Positions 1 through 16,249 of a DNA stretch of 64,000 nt are shown here, one piece after another (positions within the stretch are counted from its first letter, which is position 1; every line of letters starts with the position of its first letter). Source of the DNA: JBBDXA01 sp040902585 (GTDB lineage Bacteria; Planctomycetota; Phycisphaerae; Phycisphaerales; Phycisphaeraceae). The position numbers and the translations under genes were made by a program. The notes below the pieces were generated by a model that was not told where the DNA came from, made no database searches, and saw nothing but the letters and a program-made list of their open reading frames with translations. The stretch covers positions 62,001-126,000 of the forward strand of contig JBBDXA010000130.1 in assembly GCA_040902585.1 (NCBI GenBank), written 5' to 3'.

Positions 1-2342
1 GCGAGGCGAACCATCGCCAGCGGCGCGACCGCCGAGTTCTGGTACGGATCCTGATTGCGGAATCGTTCAAGCCTCTGCATCGCGCCGGGGATGTCGCCCT
101 GAAGCGCGATCGACTTGTGCCGTTCGAATTCAGCCACCGCCGCGAGCGGGTCGTTCGGATACTTGGCGCGGAAGGTTTCATACAACGTGCGGGCGGATGT
201 GGCGTACTTCAGCTTCTCGTTCGCATCGCCCATCAGTTCCGCCACGCGCTGGTAGCAGTCGCCTAGCTTCAGTGTGGCCGTCATGCCCTGCGGCTTGCCT
301 TCGTTGGCCGGCGCGTAGGCCTCGAGCATTTTCATCGCTTCGGTGAGTTGGCCCAGCGCTTTGCCCGCGGAAAGGGCGTCGCCGGTTTCCGTCGGAGCCG
401 TGCGCATCAGGCAGTCGGCGAGAATGTACGACGCCTCAGCCACATCGCCCGCGCGATCCGCCTCGGGAATGGTCTTGATGATCGCCGTCGCCTGGTCGTA
501 CCGCTGCATGCGATAGTGCGACATCGCCTGACCGAACCGCGCCAGGTTCGTCTGCGCGAAGTCCGGGTCTTTCTCGATGAGCTGCTGGTAACGCTTGATC
601 GCCTCGTCATAGAGAGGCACAGCCTTGGCCGCCCGACCTGCATCCTGCAGGTTGGCCATCGTCGCTTCCGCCTGCGCGAAGGCGTTTTCAGCGTAGCGGA
701 AGAGTACCGGGCTCAGCAGCGTGCTTTTGGGATAGGTCTGAATGAACCGCATGCAGGCATCGTCCGATTCCTTGAAGGCCCGCGACAGGTGAAGAGCCGC
801 GGCCAGACGCTGGGCTGCCTGCTCGGTGAGATTGGGATCGATCTTCTCGTTGACCACCTGCTGGTACACGGTGGCCGCATCGCGCGGCTGGCCGGTCGCC
901 TGCAAGGTGTCGGCCAGTTCCAGCAGGATGTCCACCCGCGCCAGCTTCGCATCCGGATCGCTGCCGGCAAGCTGATTGGCGCGGTCCGCCGCCGTGCGGA
1001 ACTGTTGGGATGCGGCCGCCATCGCCTGTTTCACAGCCTCGGCGTTGTTCGCATCGACTCCGCCGATCTGTGCCCGCGCCAGCCACCAGCGGGCACGGTA
1101 GCCCAGCTGCGCGTGATCCTGCAAAGGCTGGAGCAGCTTCGTTGCTTCGGCAAACTGTTTCTGTTTGACCTGGCAGTAGCCCGCGCGAAGCTGGGCATCA
1201 GGCAGGAGCGTTGACTTGGCGAACTGCTGGGAAAATTTCGTGAAGCGGTCCAGCGCGGGCGCGAACTGGCCCTGTTCAAAGAGCAGCACGCCGAAGTAGT
1301 AGCTGGCGCGTTCGACATGCTGGGGTGCAATGCCCTTGGCGACCTGCTGCAAGCGTTCCAGCTCGCGCGGGTTGTCCTTGAACTGCCCTGGGTTGCCCGC
1401 CGCCTGTTTCGCGGCGAGGACCTGTTGCTCGTAGTCGGAGAGCAGCGATTCGTACAGGGGCGCGGCCTCGGGGCGCTCCTCTGCCAGGTGGTGCGTGCGT
1501 GCCAGCAGGTACCGCGCGTGAACGCCGAACTCCGCATCCTTAAATGGTGCCAGCATGCTCAGAGCCCGGCCGGCGGCGAGGTAGTCTTTTTGGGCATAGT
1601 TCGCATAACCGAAGTAATACCGGCCCAGGTCGCGGGCCTTGGATCGCGCCAGTGTCGCGTCCTTCATGAACGGCTCAACCGCAGCGCCCGCTTCCTTGTA
1701 CTTGCCCAGTTGCAGCAGCATTTCCGCCTGATCGCACCGGCAGCGTGCGGACCATTCCACATCAGCAGGCAACTCGCCCTCGGCCGGCACAGGCTGGGCC
1801 GCCGCCCGCTGCGCGAAAGCCGCCTGGGCCTCGGCGAAACGCGCCGTCGCCTGGGTGAAGGGTTGCACAGCGGCAGCCCGGCGCTGGACGGCTTCGTTGG
1901 GTCGCTCTTGGGCCAGCTTCAGTTCATGTTGCCCCTGGCCGCGATAGGCGATTCCCATGTAATAAATCGCAAAGGGTCGATCGGCAAAGCCCTGGGCACC
2001 GGCGACAGGGTTGAGCGCATCAATGGCACCGGTATAGTCGCGGTCAATACCATTGGGCAGGTTCGCCGCCGCGGGGCCTTCGAGAATCGAGAGGGCAAGG
2101 CCGTAGCGGGCGTCCGTGACCTGCGGCAGGTTGCCGAACTGCTGGATGAACTGCTTGAATCGCTCACCGGCGAAGGCGTATTGCTTCTCGTTGAACGCCC
2201 GCTTGGCGCTGTCGAGCAGCATTGCAGCCTGGGCGGCGGCATCCTGCGCGAAGGCAGGGGCTGCGGTCAGGACACTGAAGACCACTGCGGCGCAAACGAA
2301 CAGCGAAGCGGTCCGCGAGGGGCGGCCGTGGCGGTAACTCAT
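1..2342 (-). CDS. Secreted TPR-repeat protein (C-terminus beyond window)
   Basis: An open minus-strand frame runs from an ATG at 2342 to the left edge with no stop, so the C-terminus is missing (at least 780 residues). The N-terminus is a signal peptide: charged SYRHGRPSR, a hydrophobic stretch, then an APAFAQD cleavage region. The rest is alanine- and glutamine-rich helical sequence with repeated TPR-like units, for example around KRYQQLIEKDPDF and YYFGYANYAQKDY. Such proteins usually act as periplasmic scaffolds; no enzymatic motif is seen. The start was chosen because CGGAG lies 6 nt before it. An in-frame ATG at 2429 would give an unlikely long N-region. It has its own promoter candidate and follows the NRPS genes on the same strand, but nothing links it functionally to them. 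Confidence 0.8.
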   Translation of the reverse strand, partial: MSYRHGRPSRTASLFVCAAVVFSVLTAAPAFAQDAAAQAAMLLDSAKRAFNEKQYAFAGERFKQFIQQFGNLPQVTDARYGLALSILEGPAAANLPNGIDRDYTGAIDALNPVAGAQGFADRPFAIYYMGIAYRGQGQHELKLAQERPNEAVQRRAAAVQPFTQATARFAEAQAAFAQRAAAQPVPAEGELPADVEWSARCRCDQAEMLLQLGKYKEAGAAVEPFMKDATLARSKARDLGRYYFGYANYAQKDYLAAGRALSMLAPFKDAEFGVHARYLLARTHHLAEERPEAAPLYESLLSDYEQQVLAAKQAAGNPGQFKDNPRELERLQQVAKGIAPQHVERASYYFGVLLFEQGQFAPALDRFTKFSQQFAKSTLLPDAQLRAGYCQVKQKQFAEATKLLQPLQDHAQLGYRARWWLARAQIGGVDANNAEAVKQAMAAASQQFRTAADRANQLAGSDPDAKLARVDILLELADTLQATGQPRDAATVYQQVVNEKIDPNLTEQAAQRLAAALHLSRAFKESDDACMRFIQTYPKSTLLSPVLFRYAENAFAQAEATMANLQDAGRAAKAVPLYDEAIKRYQQLIEKDPDFAQTNLARFGQAMSHYRMQRYDQATAIIKTIPEADRAGDVAEASYILADCLMRTAPTETGDALSAGKALGQLTEAMKMLEAYAPANEGKPQGMTATLKLGDCYQRVAELMGDANEKLKYATSARTLYETFRAKYPNDPLAAVAEFERHKSIALQGDIPGAMQRLERFRNQDPYQNSAVAPLAMVRL

Positions 2343-2519
2343 GGCTGACTCCGAGATTGGGGCGGAGGAAACGCGGAAGGGACTGATCGCGATGGGGGCA
2401 GGCAGGTAGGAAGGGGACGGGTCCGACATTGCGACAAACCCTTTTCATGCGGCAGGGGCAAAAGCTCCGACCGCGCGGTGAACAGGTCGCGACGACGACG
2501 GAACCGGTCTCCGTCACCG

Positions 2520-2536
2520 AACGGCCGTTAACCGTT
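2520..2536. promoter_or_regulatory. Palindrome AACGGCCGTT plus half-site AACCGTT
   Basis: A perfect 10-base palindrome (2520-2529) is followed directly by a related half-site (2530-2536), about 10-25 bases downstream of the start point predicted from the promoter at 2552-2581. The position would suit an operator, but no regulator is identified. Confidence 0.3.
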
Positions 2537-2551
2537 CTCTTACAGTTGCTG

Positions 2552-2581
2552 ATTATCACTTGAAGGTATCGCTTCGGTCAA
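2552..2581 (-). promoter_or_regulatory. Sigma70-like promoter for the TPR gene
   Basis: Reading the minus strand, TTGACC (2581-2576) is followed after 18 bases by GATAAT (2557-2552). This is a good match to the vegetative consensus. It would give a leader of about 200 nt before the TPR gene start at 2342. Confidence 0.5.
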
Positions 2582-2588
2582 GATGCGA

Positions 2589-2605
2589 ATCAGGGAATTC
2601 CTGAT
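2589..2605. other. Short inverted repeat after the NRPS genes
   Basis: ATCAGG and CCTGAT form a 6-base stem around a 5-base loop, 10 bases beyond the stop of the last NRPS gene and just upstream of the TPR promoter. There is no T-run, so it is at best a weak terminator. It could equally be a protein-binding site. Confidence 0.3.
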
Positions 2606-2614
2606 AGGGCGGGG

Positions 2615-6712
<4,098 letters not shown>

Positions 6713-6734
6713 ATCCTGTCTCTGCGTTGACTAC

Positions 6735-11006
<4,272 letters not shown>

Positions 11007-11037
11007 TCTTCTCTCTCCGGATCGATTGCTCGACGGC

Positions 11038-12936
11038 TTACTGTTTGGCGCGGATAAGCTGAGCGCGAGCCTGCTCATCGCTGAGCGACTCGACCTCAGC
11101 CAGCCGGCTGGCGACATACGGTTCATGTGATTCCGCGATCTCTTGCCTTTCCAGAGCCGCCGCCATCTCGTGCAGGATCGGTGTTTCAAGGAACGCAACC
11201 ATCGCAAGGCTCGTACCCGTGAATTGCTGCATAAGCGTCGCGACGCGAGCCGCCTGAATCGAATCGCCGCCGAGTTGGAAGAAGTGATCCTCGCGCCCGA
11301 TCTGAGGCACCTGGAGCACCTGTTCCCAAACCTGCGCCAGTAAGATTTCCAGCGAGGTCGCGGGTGGGGAGAAGGCGGGGCGTGCAGGGGCCGGGGCCTC
11401 GTCGATCACGCCGAGCTTCTCCGCCAGTCCGATGCGCTGAAGCTTGCCGGTCGGGCCTTTGGGAATCGCATCGAGAAGGACGATCCGCCGTGGCACCTTG
11501 AAATCCGCCAGTCTTTCCGCGGCGAAGCGGCGCAGGTCTGACTCCGTCGCGCGGGCTCCTTCCTTCAGTACGACCGCCGCCGCGACCTCTTCGCCCAGCG
11601 CGGCGTGTTTCATCGCAAAGGCCACCGCCTGCGCCACGGCTGGATGATCCAGCAGCGCTTCATCGATCTCGCGAGGCGCGATCTTCTCGCCGCCGCGGTT
11701 GATCAGTTCTTTGAGTCTTCCGGTAAGGAAGAGATAGCCCTGGTCATCGAGGTAGCCTTGATCGCCCGTGCGGAACCAGCCCGCGATGAAGGCGGAAGCG
11801 TTGGCGTCCGCGTTGGCGAGATAACCCTGCGTCACGTTCGGACCCTGGATCACGATTTCGCCCATCTGCCCGCAAGGGAGCAGAACGCCTCGTGCGTTCA
11901 TGATTGCCACACGGGGTCCAGCGGCAATGCCGACGGAGCCGGGCTTGCGTGCGGCGGGAGGCAGCGGGTTGCAACACATCTGATGCGAGGCTTCCGTCAT
12001 GCCGTACGCTTCGATCATCGGGCAGTCGAAGAGCGATTCGATCCTTGCCATCACCTGCGGCGGCAGGGCGGAGGAACTTGATCGCACGAATCGCAGCTTC
12101 GCGCGGCGAGCCGCATCGGGTTGTTCATCAGCTCGCGCGGCGATGGCCTGGTGCATCGTCGGGACAGCCGTGTACCACGTCGGCTTCATCGATCCGAGCC
12201 AGCCGAGAAAATCCGTCGCGATGAAGCCGGGTGTGCAGGCAACGCTTGCGCCGGCCGTGAGCGAAGAGAGCAGGGCGGCGATGAGGCCGTGAATATGAAA
12301 CAGCGGCATCACGTTCAGACAGCGGTCCGCCGGCGTGAGATTCAGCGAGGCGCGGATGTGTGCAGCGGAGGCGCACAGGTTGCGATGCGTCAGAGGGACC
12401 ATCTTCGGGCGCGAGGTGGTGCCGGAGGTGTGGAGGATGAGTGCTGTGTCGTCGCAGCGGCAGGTGTCATTCAACGACACTTGCCCGTTCGACAAACCGT
12501 GCAGTGTGAAGCATCCGGCGGGCTGCGATGGATCGACATCAACCTCCAGAATCCGCACACCGCGATTCATCGCCGCCGCGACAGCCGGCCCCTGAATGCC
12601 CGCGGGCACCAGCATCGCTTTCGCGTTCAGATCGGCTAGGTAAAAGTCGAACTCGTTCTCCCGGTAACCGGGATTCAGCGGCGCGGCTGCGGCCACACTG
12701 GAGACCGCGAGAAACGCACTGCCCGCCTCAGGCCCGTTGGGCAGCACGATCGCGACGGTGTCACCGCGCATCACGCCTGCCCCGCGAAGCTGCGAACCGA
12801 TCGAACGCATGGTGTCGATCAGGTCGGCATACGACGCATCCGGACGATGCGGCGCGGTGAGGGCTGTGCCGGCAGGCATCGCCGCGGCACGCTCTTGCAG
12901 CGCCTGGAGAATGGTCGTATCGCTGGATTCCTTCAT
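11038..12936 (-). CDS. AAE3/Pcs60-like acyl-activating enzyme fused to a carrier domain
   Basis: 632 residues. Residues 1 to about 510 are an AMP-forming ligase with HTSGTTSRPK, PLFHIHGL, TWYTAVPT, GMTEASH, GWFRTGD, INRGGEKI and the PTGKLQR lysine. These segments closely resemble plant AAE3 and yeast Pcs60, which activate oxalate to oxalyl-CoA. Unlike those, a carrier domain follows (about 530-605, LGGDSIQ with the phosphopantetheine serine). The expected role is therefore a loading module that activates a small carboxylic acid and tethers it for the NRPS genes downstream. The substrate is inferred only from family resemblance; another short or dicarboxylic acid is possible. GAGGGA sits 3 nt before the ATG. 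It is the first gene of the NRPS operon. Confidence 0.88.
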   Translation of the reverse strand: MKESSDTTILQALQERAAAMPAGTALTAPHRPDASYADLIDTMRSIGSQLRGAGVMRGDTVAIVLPNGPEAGSAFLAVSSVAAAAPLNPGYRENEFDFYLADLNAKAMLVPAGIQGPAVAAAMNRGVRILEVDVDPSQPAGCFTLHGLSNGQVSLNDTCRCDDTALILHTSGTTSRPKMVPLTHRNLCASAAHIRASLNLTPADRCLNVMPLFHIHGLIAALLSSLTAGASVACTPGFIATDFLGWLGSMKPTWYTAVPTMHQAIAARADEQPDAARRAKLRFVRSSSSALPPQVMARIESLFDCPMIEAYGMTEASHQMCCNPLPPAARKPGSVGIAAGPRVAIMNARGVLLPCGQMGEIVIQGPNVTQGYLANADANASAFIAGWFRTGDQGYLDDQGYLFLTGRLKELINRGGEKIAPREIDEALLDHPAVAQAVAFAMKHAALGEEVAAAVVLKEGARATESDLRRFAAERLADFKVPRRIVLLDAIPKGPTGKLQRIGLAEKLGVIDEAPAPARPAFSPPATSLEILLAQVWEQVLQVPQIGREDHFFQLGGDSIQAARVATLMQQFTGTSLAMVAFLETPILHEMAAALERQEIAESHEPYVASRLAEVESLSDEQARAQLIRAKQ

Positions 12937-13182
12937 ACTTCCCTCGTGTGCCGCGTCACAGGCCGCCGCTCAGGTAGCCGCGGGCAGTGGATTCACGGAA
13001 CCGTCGGCGGCACCGCGGCCACCTGCACTTGAAGGAGATCGGTTGCAGCCCCGCGTCCCTGCCGGTTATCGGCGCTGAGGAACCTCTTTGCGGAAGCTCG
13101 CAATCGGTATGCGCGTCACAGGTTGACTTTTTGAAGCATGGCGAGGGTTGCTTCGATCGCAACAGGCGTTCGTGCGCCAATT
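12937..13182. other. Intergenic region upstream of the NRPS operon
   Basis: No convincing gene is seen. A 77-codon minus-strand frame here has no recognisable features. The NRPS operon promoter should lie here, but no good -35/-10 pair was found by eye. Confidence 0.4.
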
Positions 13183-13208
13183 GCACCACCCTATCGGGAT
13201 GGTGCTCC
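13183..13208 (+). repeat. Palindromic repeat unit (copy 1 of 3)
   Basis: GCACCACCCTATCGGGATGG followed by TGCTCC. The arms GCACCACCC and GGG-A-TGGTGC form a hairpin. Two near-identical units lie at 41368-41393 and 41416-41441. This copy supplies the stop codon of the neighbouring minus-strand gene (13191). Confidence 0.7.
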
Positions 13209-14765
13209 CGCCTTCAGCAGCGGCGAGAGGTCGAAGCGCATCACGCGCATCGTCGCCGGGTCAGCGCCAAAGTCGTAGGACGTGATAAACACGCGATCGC
13301 CCGCGGAGTCGAGGATGCTGTCCTCCGCGAAGGGTGTCGGCATCACCAGCTCGCAGAGCCACCGGTCTGTCTGCGGATCGTAGACCACTGTGCGCTCGTT
13401 GACGAGAATCAGCCGGCCTCCCGAAGACTCCAGACGAAACGCGGTGGGCAGAAGGATTCGCTTTTCGCACTGGCCCGTCTCCAAGTTCCACCGTTCCAGG
13501 CGATGAACGTCCTGAATAGAGGACACCACCCAAAGGCTCCGGCCGTCGGGCGAGCGGACATGTACGCCACGCGAATCCAGGTCGAATTGCCGAATCGTCT
13601 CCCCAGCGCGGCCGATGACGGAACATCGCGAGATGCGCCCGCCTTGCGGGTCGTCTATGTAGTCAATCTCCACGGAATAAGGATGGATGCCCGCCTCCAT
13701 TTCAAACTCTTCGGGACCGACAATGATGAACGGCTGAACATCACCGTTCATCTTGCGCTCCGCAGCGACCAGGTTCTCCAGCGCGCTGCGCTCGGCGCTG
13801 ATGTTCCGCGCCGTGCCTGCTTCGAGATTCCACTCGCCAAGGTGCCAGTTTTCTGACATCACGCGCCGCGGCCCCACATACGCGGCCTTGGGAAGGCGCT
13901 CCGTCGGGCTGAACAGATCGTCCGGCGGCCCGGGCGGCAATGTCAATCGCTGAATGACGCGCGCTTCCTTCCAGTCCCACTCCACACCCTGGTACGAAGT
14001 TTCGATCAGGAACACACGCGACCGATCCGGCGAAGTCACGCCGTGAAATTCCATGCCGAACCATTCGACCAACGTCCCGAGCTCGCCTGTGGACAGTTTC
14101 ATCAACCGCGCCTCATGCACATACATCAAGCCGGGCCGGAGCCAGCCCAGTTCCTCATCATCATCGTGAGTGAGCAGCTCATCGCACGGCCAGTAGAACC
14201 AGTTCCACAGCGTTGGCGGCGCGGCGATCCAGAGTAGGCCATAGAGAAGCGGCACGGGCAGCGAGAAGAGCGCGATGGGAACAAGCCTGCGCTTCGTGGA
14301 CTTGCCCAGCGCGCGACCTTTGCCCGCAGCCGGTGCGCCGCATTCGGGACAGGTCACGCTGGTTGAGCCGGTGAGTTCGTAGTTGCACTTGCGACAATAA
14401 GGCCGACCCGCATCGCGCCGCCTGCGGATCACGCCCACCGCCCGCCACAGCCCGATGAGCAGCGACAACCCCGCGAGTACGCCCAGCCAGTAAGGCCAGT
14501 GCTCCACAAGCAGGAGCCAGAGGTTGATCGTCCTGCGATAGTTCTCCACGATCGCCAAGTCTCCATCCGGCGCGATCGCCTTGATCACTCGGGCCTGCCA
14601 TTCCTGGACCCCGCCGAGCACCACGTTTGATGATGGCTCGACCACCGGCAGATGATCGAACGACACCGGCGTGTCGGCGGGCGGCGAAGGGACAGTCGCA
14701 GGCTCCGCGCCATGAAGGGCAGCGGGTAGAGCAAGCGCGAGAAGGAGGAAGCGAAGCCCCAGCAT
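13191..14765 (-). CDS. Membrane protein with CxxC zinc ribbon and repetitive C-terminal domain
   Basis: 524 residues from the ATG at 14765. A signal peptide (LGLRFLLLALALPAALHGAE) is followed by a transmembrane segment near 85-105. Next comes a C-x2-C-x11-C-x2-C zinc ribbon (CRKCNYELTG ... CPECG, about 118-137), a second transmembrane segment near 160-180, and a long C-terminal region with short beta-strand-like repeats (GETIRQFDLDSRG, RLERWNLETG) suggesting a propeller fold. The same zinc ribbon occurs in the small protein at 20983. Function unknown. No Shine-Dalgarno is present; instead TACAAT lies 6 nt before the ATG, so the transcript may be leaderless. The last codons and stop lie in a palindromic repeat. 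Confidence 0.75.
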   Translation of the reverse strand: MLGLRFLLLALALPAALHGAEPATVPSPPADTPVSFDHLPVVEPSSNVVLGGVQEWQARVIKAIAPDGDLAIVENYRRTINLWLLLVEHWPYWLGVLAGLSLLIGLWRAVGVIRRRRDAGRPYCRKCNYELTGSTSVTCPECGAPAAGKGRALGKSTKRRLVPIALFSLPVPLLYGLLWIAAPPTLWNWFYWPCDELLTHDDDEELGWLRPGLMYVHEARLMKLSTGELGTLVEWFGMEFHGVTSPDRSRVFLIETSYQGVEWDWKEARVIQRLTLPPGPPDDLFSPTERLPKAAYVGPRRVMSENWHLGEWNLEAGTARNISAERSALENLVAAERKMNGDVQPFIIVGPEEFEMEAGIHPYSVEIDYIDDPQGGRISRCSVIGRAGETIRQFDLDSRGVHVRSPDGRSLWVVSSIQDVHRLERWNLETGQCEKRILLPTAFRLESSGGRLILVNERTVVYDPQTDRWLCELVMPTPFAEDSILDSAGDRVFITSYDFGADPATMRVMRFDLSPLLKAGAPSR

Positions 14766-14771
14766 GCGAGT

Positions 14772-14777
14772 ATTGTA
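14772..14777 (-). promoter_or_regulatory. -10-like TACAAT adjoining the start codon
   Basis: On the minus strand TACAAT ends 6 nt before the ATG at 14765, with no Shine-Dalgarno between. This suits a leaderless mRNA beginning at or next to the ATG. No clear -35 is seen. Confidence 0.4.
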
Positions 14778-14831
14778 GCCGGCGTGGACAACATCCCGGA
14801 ACAGGATCGACAAAGGCACGGCTCGCCGCAC

Positions 14832-16046
14832 TTACACCGTGATCTTATTGATCAGGATCAGCACCGCCATCACCACGCCGACCGCCGCGGGAAGCAGAAA
14901 CGCCCGGCGGATGCCTTTGCGGCGGGCGACGAAACCCATGGCCGTGGGCAGCAGCGTCCAGCCCACCGATGCACAGGCGAAGAGCATGCCGATGGCGCGT
15001 CCGGCGTAACCCATCTCGCCTCGCGCGCCAAGGTGCGTGAAGAGCTGCGCGATGAGATTCGGGAAGAACGGCCCGCATAACAATCCCGCGAAGACCACCA
15101 GCGGCACCACCAGTTTGCGCGAGCGCGAGACCACCAGCCCGAGCATCGTCAGCACCGCGAGCACGGCGATGATCAACTGAAGCACCTGCGTGGTGGCGAC
15201 GAGATGGGACTGATCTTCGACGGCGTGCAGCAGGAGTGCAGCCACGAGGCGCGAGCCCATGAAGCAGAGCCAGAAGGCGGAGAGTGCGGCGGCGGCGATG
15301 CGTTCGCTGCGCTCGACCGGTTCGTCCTGCGGCGCGGACTCTTTGACGAGCGTGCTGGCCCAGCCGGCGGTTCCGGATTCGATGACCACCCAGCACATGA
15401 GCGTCAGGCCCAGGAGCCAGATGGTCTTGTCGTTGGCCAGTTCGCGGAAGCCCGCGAAGGCGGCGGCCAGATCGCCCTTGAGTTCGCCGCCGCCCATGTC
15501 CAGTCCGCTGACGCTTTGCGGGACCGCCGCGAGAATGAGGGGAATGAACGCGAGCACGGCAATAAGGCCGATGCCTTTTTCAAAGCCGAGCTTGCGACGA
15601 AGCACGGCCACGAGGATGGGACAAAGGAACGCACCCGCGCCGAACATGGCATCGCCGAAGTTCATGCTGGCGAACTGGTTGCCCGGGAAGGTGTTGCCCA
15701 TGACGGGGTTGGCGACGTTGATCATGGCGGTCCAGCCGGCGGCGAGCAGGATGGTGGCCAGGACCGCCAGGCCGTAGCGGCGGGCTTTGGCGAAGATGAG
15801 AAAGGAGATGCCCACCAGCGCGGAGCCGACCATCCACACCGGCTTGCGACCGTAGGCATCCGAAAGTGCGCCGCAAAGGAGGATGACGGGTCCGACCATG
15901 AAGCCGAACGCGGAGATGAGTCCGCCAACCTTCGCTTCATCGAGCTTGAGCCGCTGGCTGAGGGAGAGTTTGATGGCACCGAGTGTCGCGTAGCACAGGC
16001 CGGTGATGGGCAGACACAAGACCACGAAGAGTTGGAGGTAGGTCAT
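14832..16046 (-). CDS. MFS-family transporter
   Basis: 404 residues from the ATG at 16046, with about twelve hydrophobic segments. The conserved major-facilitator loop between helices 2 and 3 reads CGALSDAYGRKPVW, matching the GxLaDrxGrkxxl pattern. A central charged loop near ESAPQDEPVERSER separates the two six-helix halves. It is expected to be an inner-membrane secondary transporter; the substrate cannot be told, though the general layout resembles sugar or sugar-acid permeases. The longer upstream frame (to 16247) has no helix pattern and was trimmed. It lies 66 nt upstream of the zinc-ribbon gene on the same strand and is divergent from the DUF1080-like gene at 16250. Confidence 0.82.
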   Translation of the reverse strand: MTYLQLFVVLCLPITGLCYATLGAIKLSLSQRLKLDEAKVGGLISAFGFMVGPVILLCGALSDAYGRKPVWMVGSALVGISFLIFAKARRYGLAVLATILLAAGWTAMINVANPVMGNTFPGNQFASMNFGDAMFGAGAFLCPILVAVLRRKLGFEKGIGLIAVLAFIPLILAAVPQSVSGLDMGGGELKGDLAAAFAGFRELANDKTIWLLGLTLMCWVVIESGTAGWASTLVKESAPQDEPVERSERIAAAALSAFWLCFMGSRLVAALLLHAVEDQSHLVATTQVLQLIIAVLAVLTMLGLVVSRSRKLVVPLVVFAGLLCGPFFPNLIAQLFTHLGARGEMGYAGRAIGMLFACASVGWTLLPTAMGFVARRKGIRRAFLLPAAVGVVMAVLILINKITV

Positions 16047-16249
16047 GTTGAAAGGGCGAAAAGAGTTGGCGGGCGACCCAAGGGAAACCCAGTATAGCGA
16101 AGGAGATCGGTTCGCTTCGCGGCGAATCTCGGCCTGAATCAAAGGCCTGGGATGAACATCATGGCTCCGGATGCGTCTATCATGCAAAGGATCACGGATG
16201 TGGTGCGCGATCATTTTCGGGTTCGCCGGGTGTCCGAGAGGAGGCATCG

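Noticed and set aside
348..1214. Plus-strand open frame opposite the TPR gene
   Set aside because: The minus strand encodes an uninterrupted signal-peptide/TPR protein across the whole region; the plus frame shows no domain.
11007..11207. Upstream extension of the lyase-NRPS frame
   Set aside because: It overlaps the ligase-carrier gene end, is strongly basic and has no ribosome site; GGAGAG precedes the ATG at 11006.
12956..13189. 77-codon minus-strand frame upstream of the NRPS operon
   Set aside because: No ribosome site, signal peptide or recognisable motif; the composition looks random.
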